This document shows, piece by piece, positions 63,637 through 64,000 of a stretch of DNA of 64,000 bases. Source of the DNA: Gautieria morchelliformis. Its lineage: Eukaryota > Basidiomycota > Agaricomycetes > Gomphales > Gomphaceae. The position numbers and the translations under genes were made by a program. The DNA lies in the NCBI GenBank assembly GCA_015179125.1, contig WHVA01000086.1, positions 223,763 through 287,762 on the forward strand. The letters are read 5' to 3'. The notes beneath the pieces are model-generated. The model saw only the letters and a list, made by a program, of their open reading frames with translations. It did not search any database and was not told the DNA's origin. Numbering within the stretch: the first letter of the stretch is position 1; every line of letters starts with the position of its first letter.

Positions 63637-64000
63637 TCTCTAGAAATAAGGAGACAGATGTTTTGATAAATCTGAAGGGGATTTACCTAGATACTTACTG
63701 GTCGCAGCGAACAAAAGTCTCCGTCGTAAGTTAGTGACGTTTATCACGTGACATTGGAAACTTTTTGCTCCGCACTGTCAAAGTTCTCACGCTTGAGCGT
63801 ACGTAACTAGTTATCGCTGGGTTTTGACGCAGCAGCTGACCAGGCCAGACCATCGGGTGGCCCCAGTAACATAGAACCTAACCACCATAACCACCCACGG
63901 CGCTCGTCCTAGTCCATTTAGATCCCCGACTCCGACTGAAAGGAGGGAGGGTTTCTGTCGACACAACCTGGTCAGGATTTACAGTATCTGGTACGGATAC
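63637..64000. other. Upstream region of the MARVEL-like gene; no gene seen
   Basis: It includes a probable non-coding first exon ending at GTAAGT (about 63,700) and the promoter. Nothing else is recognised up to the window edge. Confidence 0.45.

Noticed and set aside
1-64000. CRISPR arrays, bacterial operons, rRNA genes
   Set aside because: None is seen. Repeats are transposon ends, LTRs or simple tandem arrays, and gene structure is that of an intron-rich fungus.

Overview
The window is nuclear DNA of a filamentous basidiomycete, most likely a mushroom-forming agaricomycete. The evidence is intron-rich genes with 45-65 bp introns (GT-AG, with two apparent GC-AG introns), eukaryotic housekeeping proteins (V-ATPase c'', Slu7, signal peptide peptidase, a SET-domain ribosomal methyltransferase), a basidiomycete-type 7-TM protein, and a transposon mix (Ty3/gypsy with chromodomain, Ty1/copia, hAT, Tc1/mariner-like, Plavaka/CACTA-like and Harbinger-like remnants) usual for such genomes. 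Exon joins were worked out by hand from splice sites and reading frame; no database search was run.

Layout. (1) 1-12 kb is a host-gene island: the 5' end of a probable CHD1-type remodeller (leaving at the left edge), a large ten-exon protein with a Ulp1-like C-terminal domain, pantothenate synthetase and V-ATPase c'' diverging from a 126-bp spacer, and a Cue5-like ubiquitin receptor. (2) 13.4-50.6 kb is a repeat-dense island. It holds two long copies (A near 13.4-17.1 kb, B near 42.7-44.9 kb) and a decayed third copy (C near 50.2-50.6 kb) of a segment encoding a small secreted eight-cysteine protein. Copies A and B have each been hit by a different DNA transposon, and each serves as the other's empty site. 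Between them lies a stack of nested retroelements: a copia element (C1) cut by a 1.27-kb solo LTR (L1), a gypsy element (G1) cut by a copia solo LTR, and a second gypsy element (G2) cut by one of its own short LTRs and by another L1 LTR, which is itself cut by a further LTR (L2). Most insertions show exact 5-bp target duplications. Then come a GC-rich degenerate tandem repeat bordered by clusters of perfect hairpins, a solo G1 LTR, an internally inverted DDE transposase and two further TIR elements. (3) 52-64 kb is a second host-gene island: a 7-TM protein, an Rkm4/SETD6-like lysine methyltransferase, a TM plus DUF1771-like protein, SLU7, signal peptide peptidase and a MARVEL-like four-TM protein, all on the minus strand except the first.

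The genes do not form a pathway; neighbours are independent housekeeping loci. The most interesting points are: (a) the duplicated secreted-protein segment with its reciprocal empty sites; (b) a 1-kb hAT-type element that appears to have captured part of a TAH18 (diflavin oxidoreductase) gene with an intron edge; (c) a Ulp1-like domain that seems to lack its catalytic cysteine; (d) dense perfect hairpins at 35.6-36.0 and 37.8-38.15 kb, two of them differing by one compensatory base pair; and (e) GC-AG introns in VMA16 and in the splicing-factor gene SLU7.
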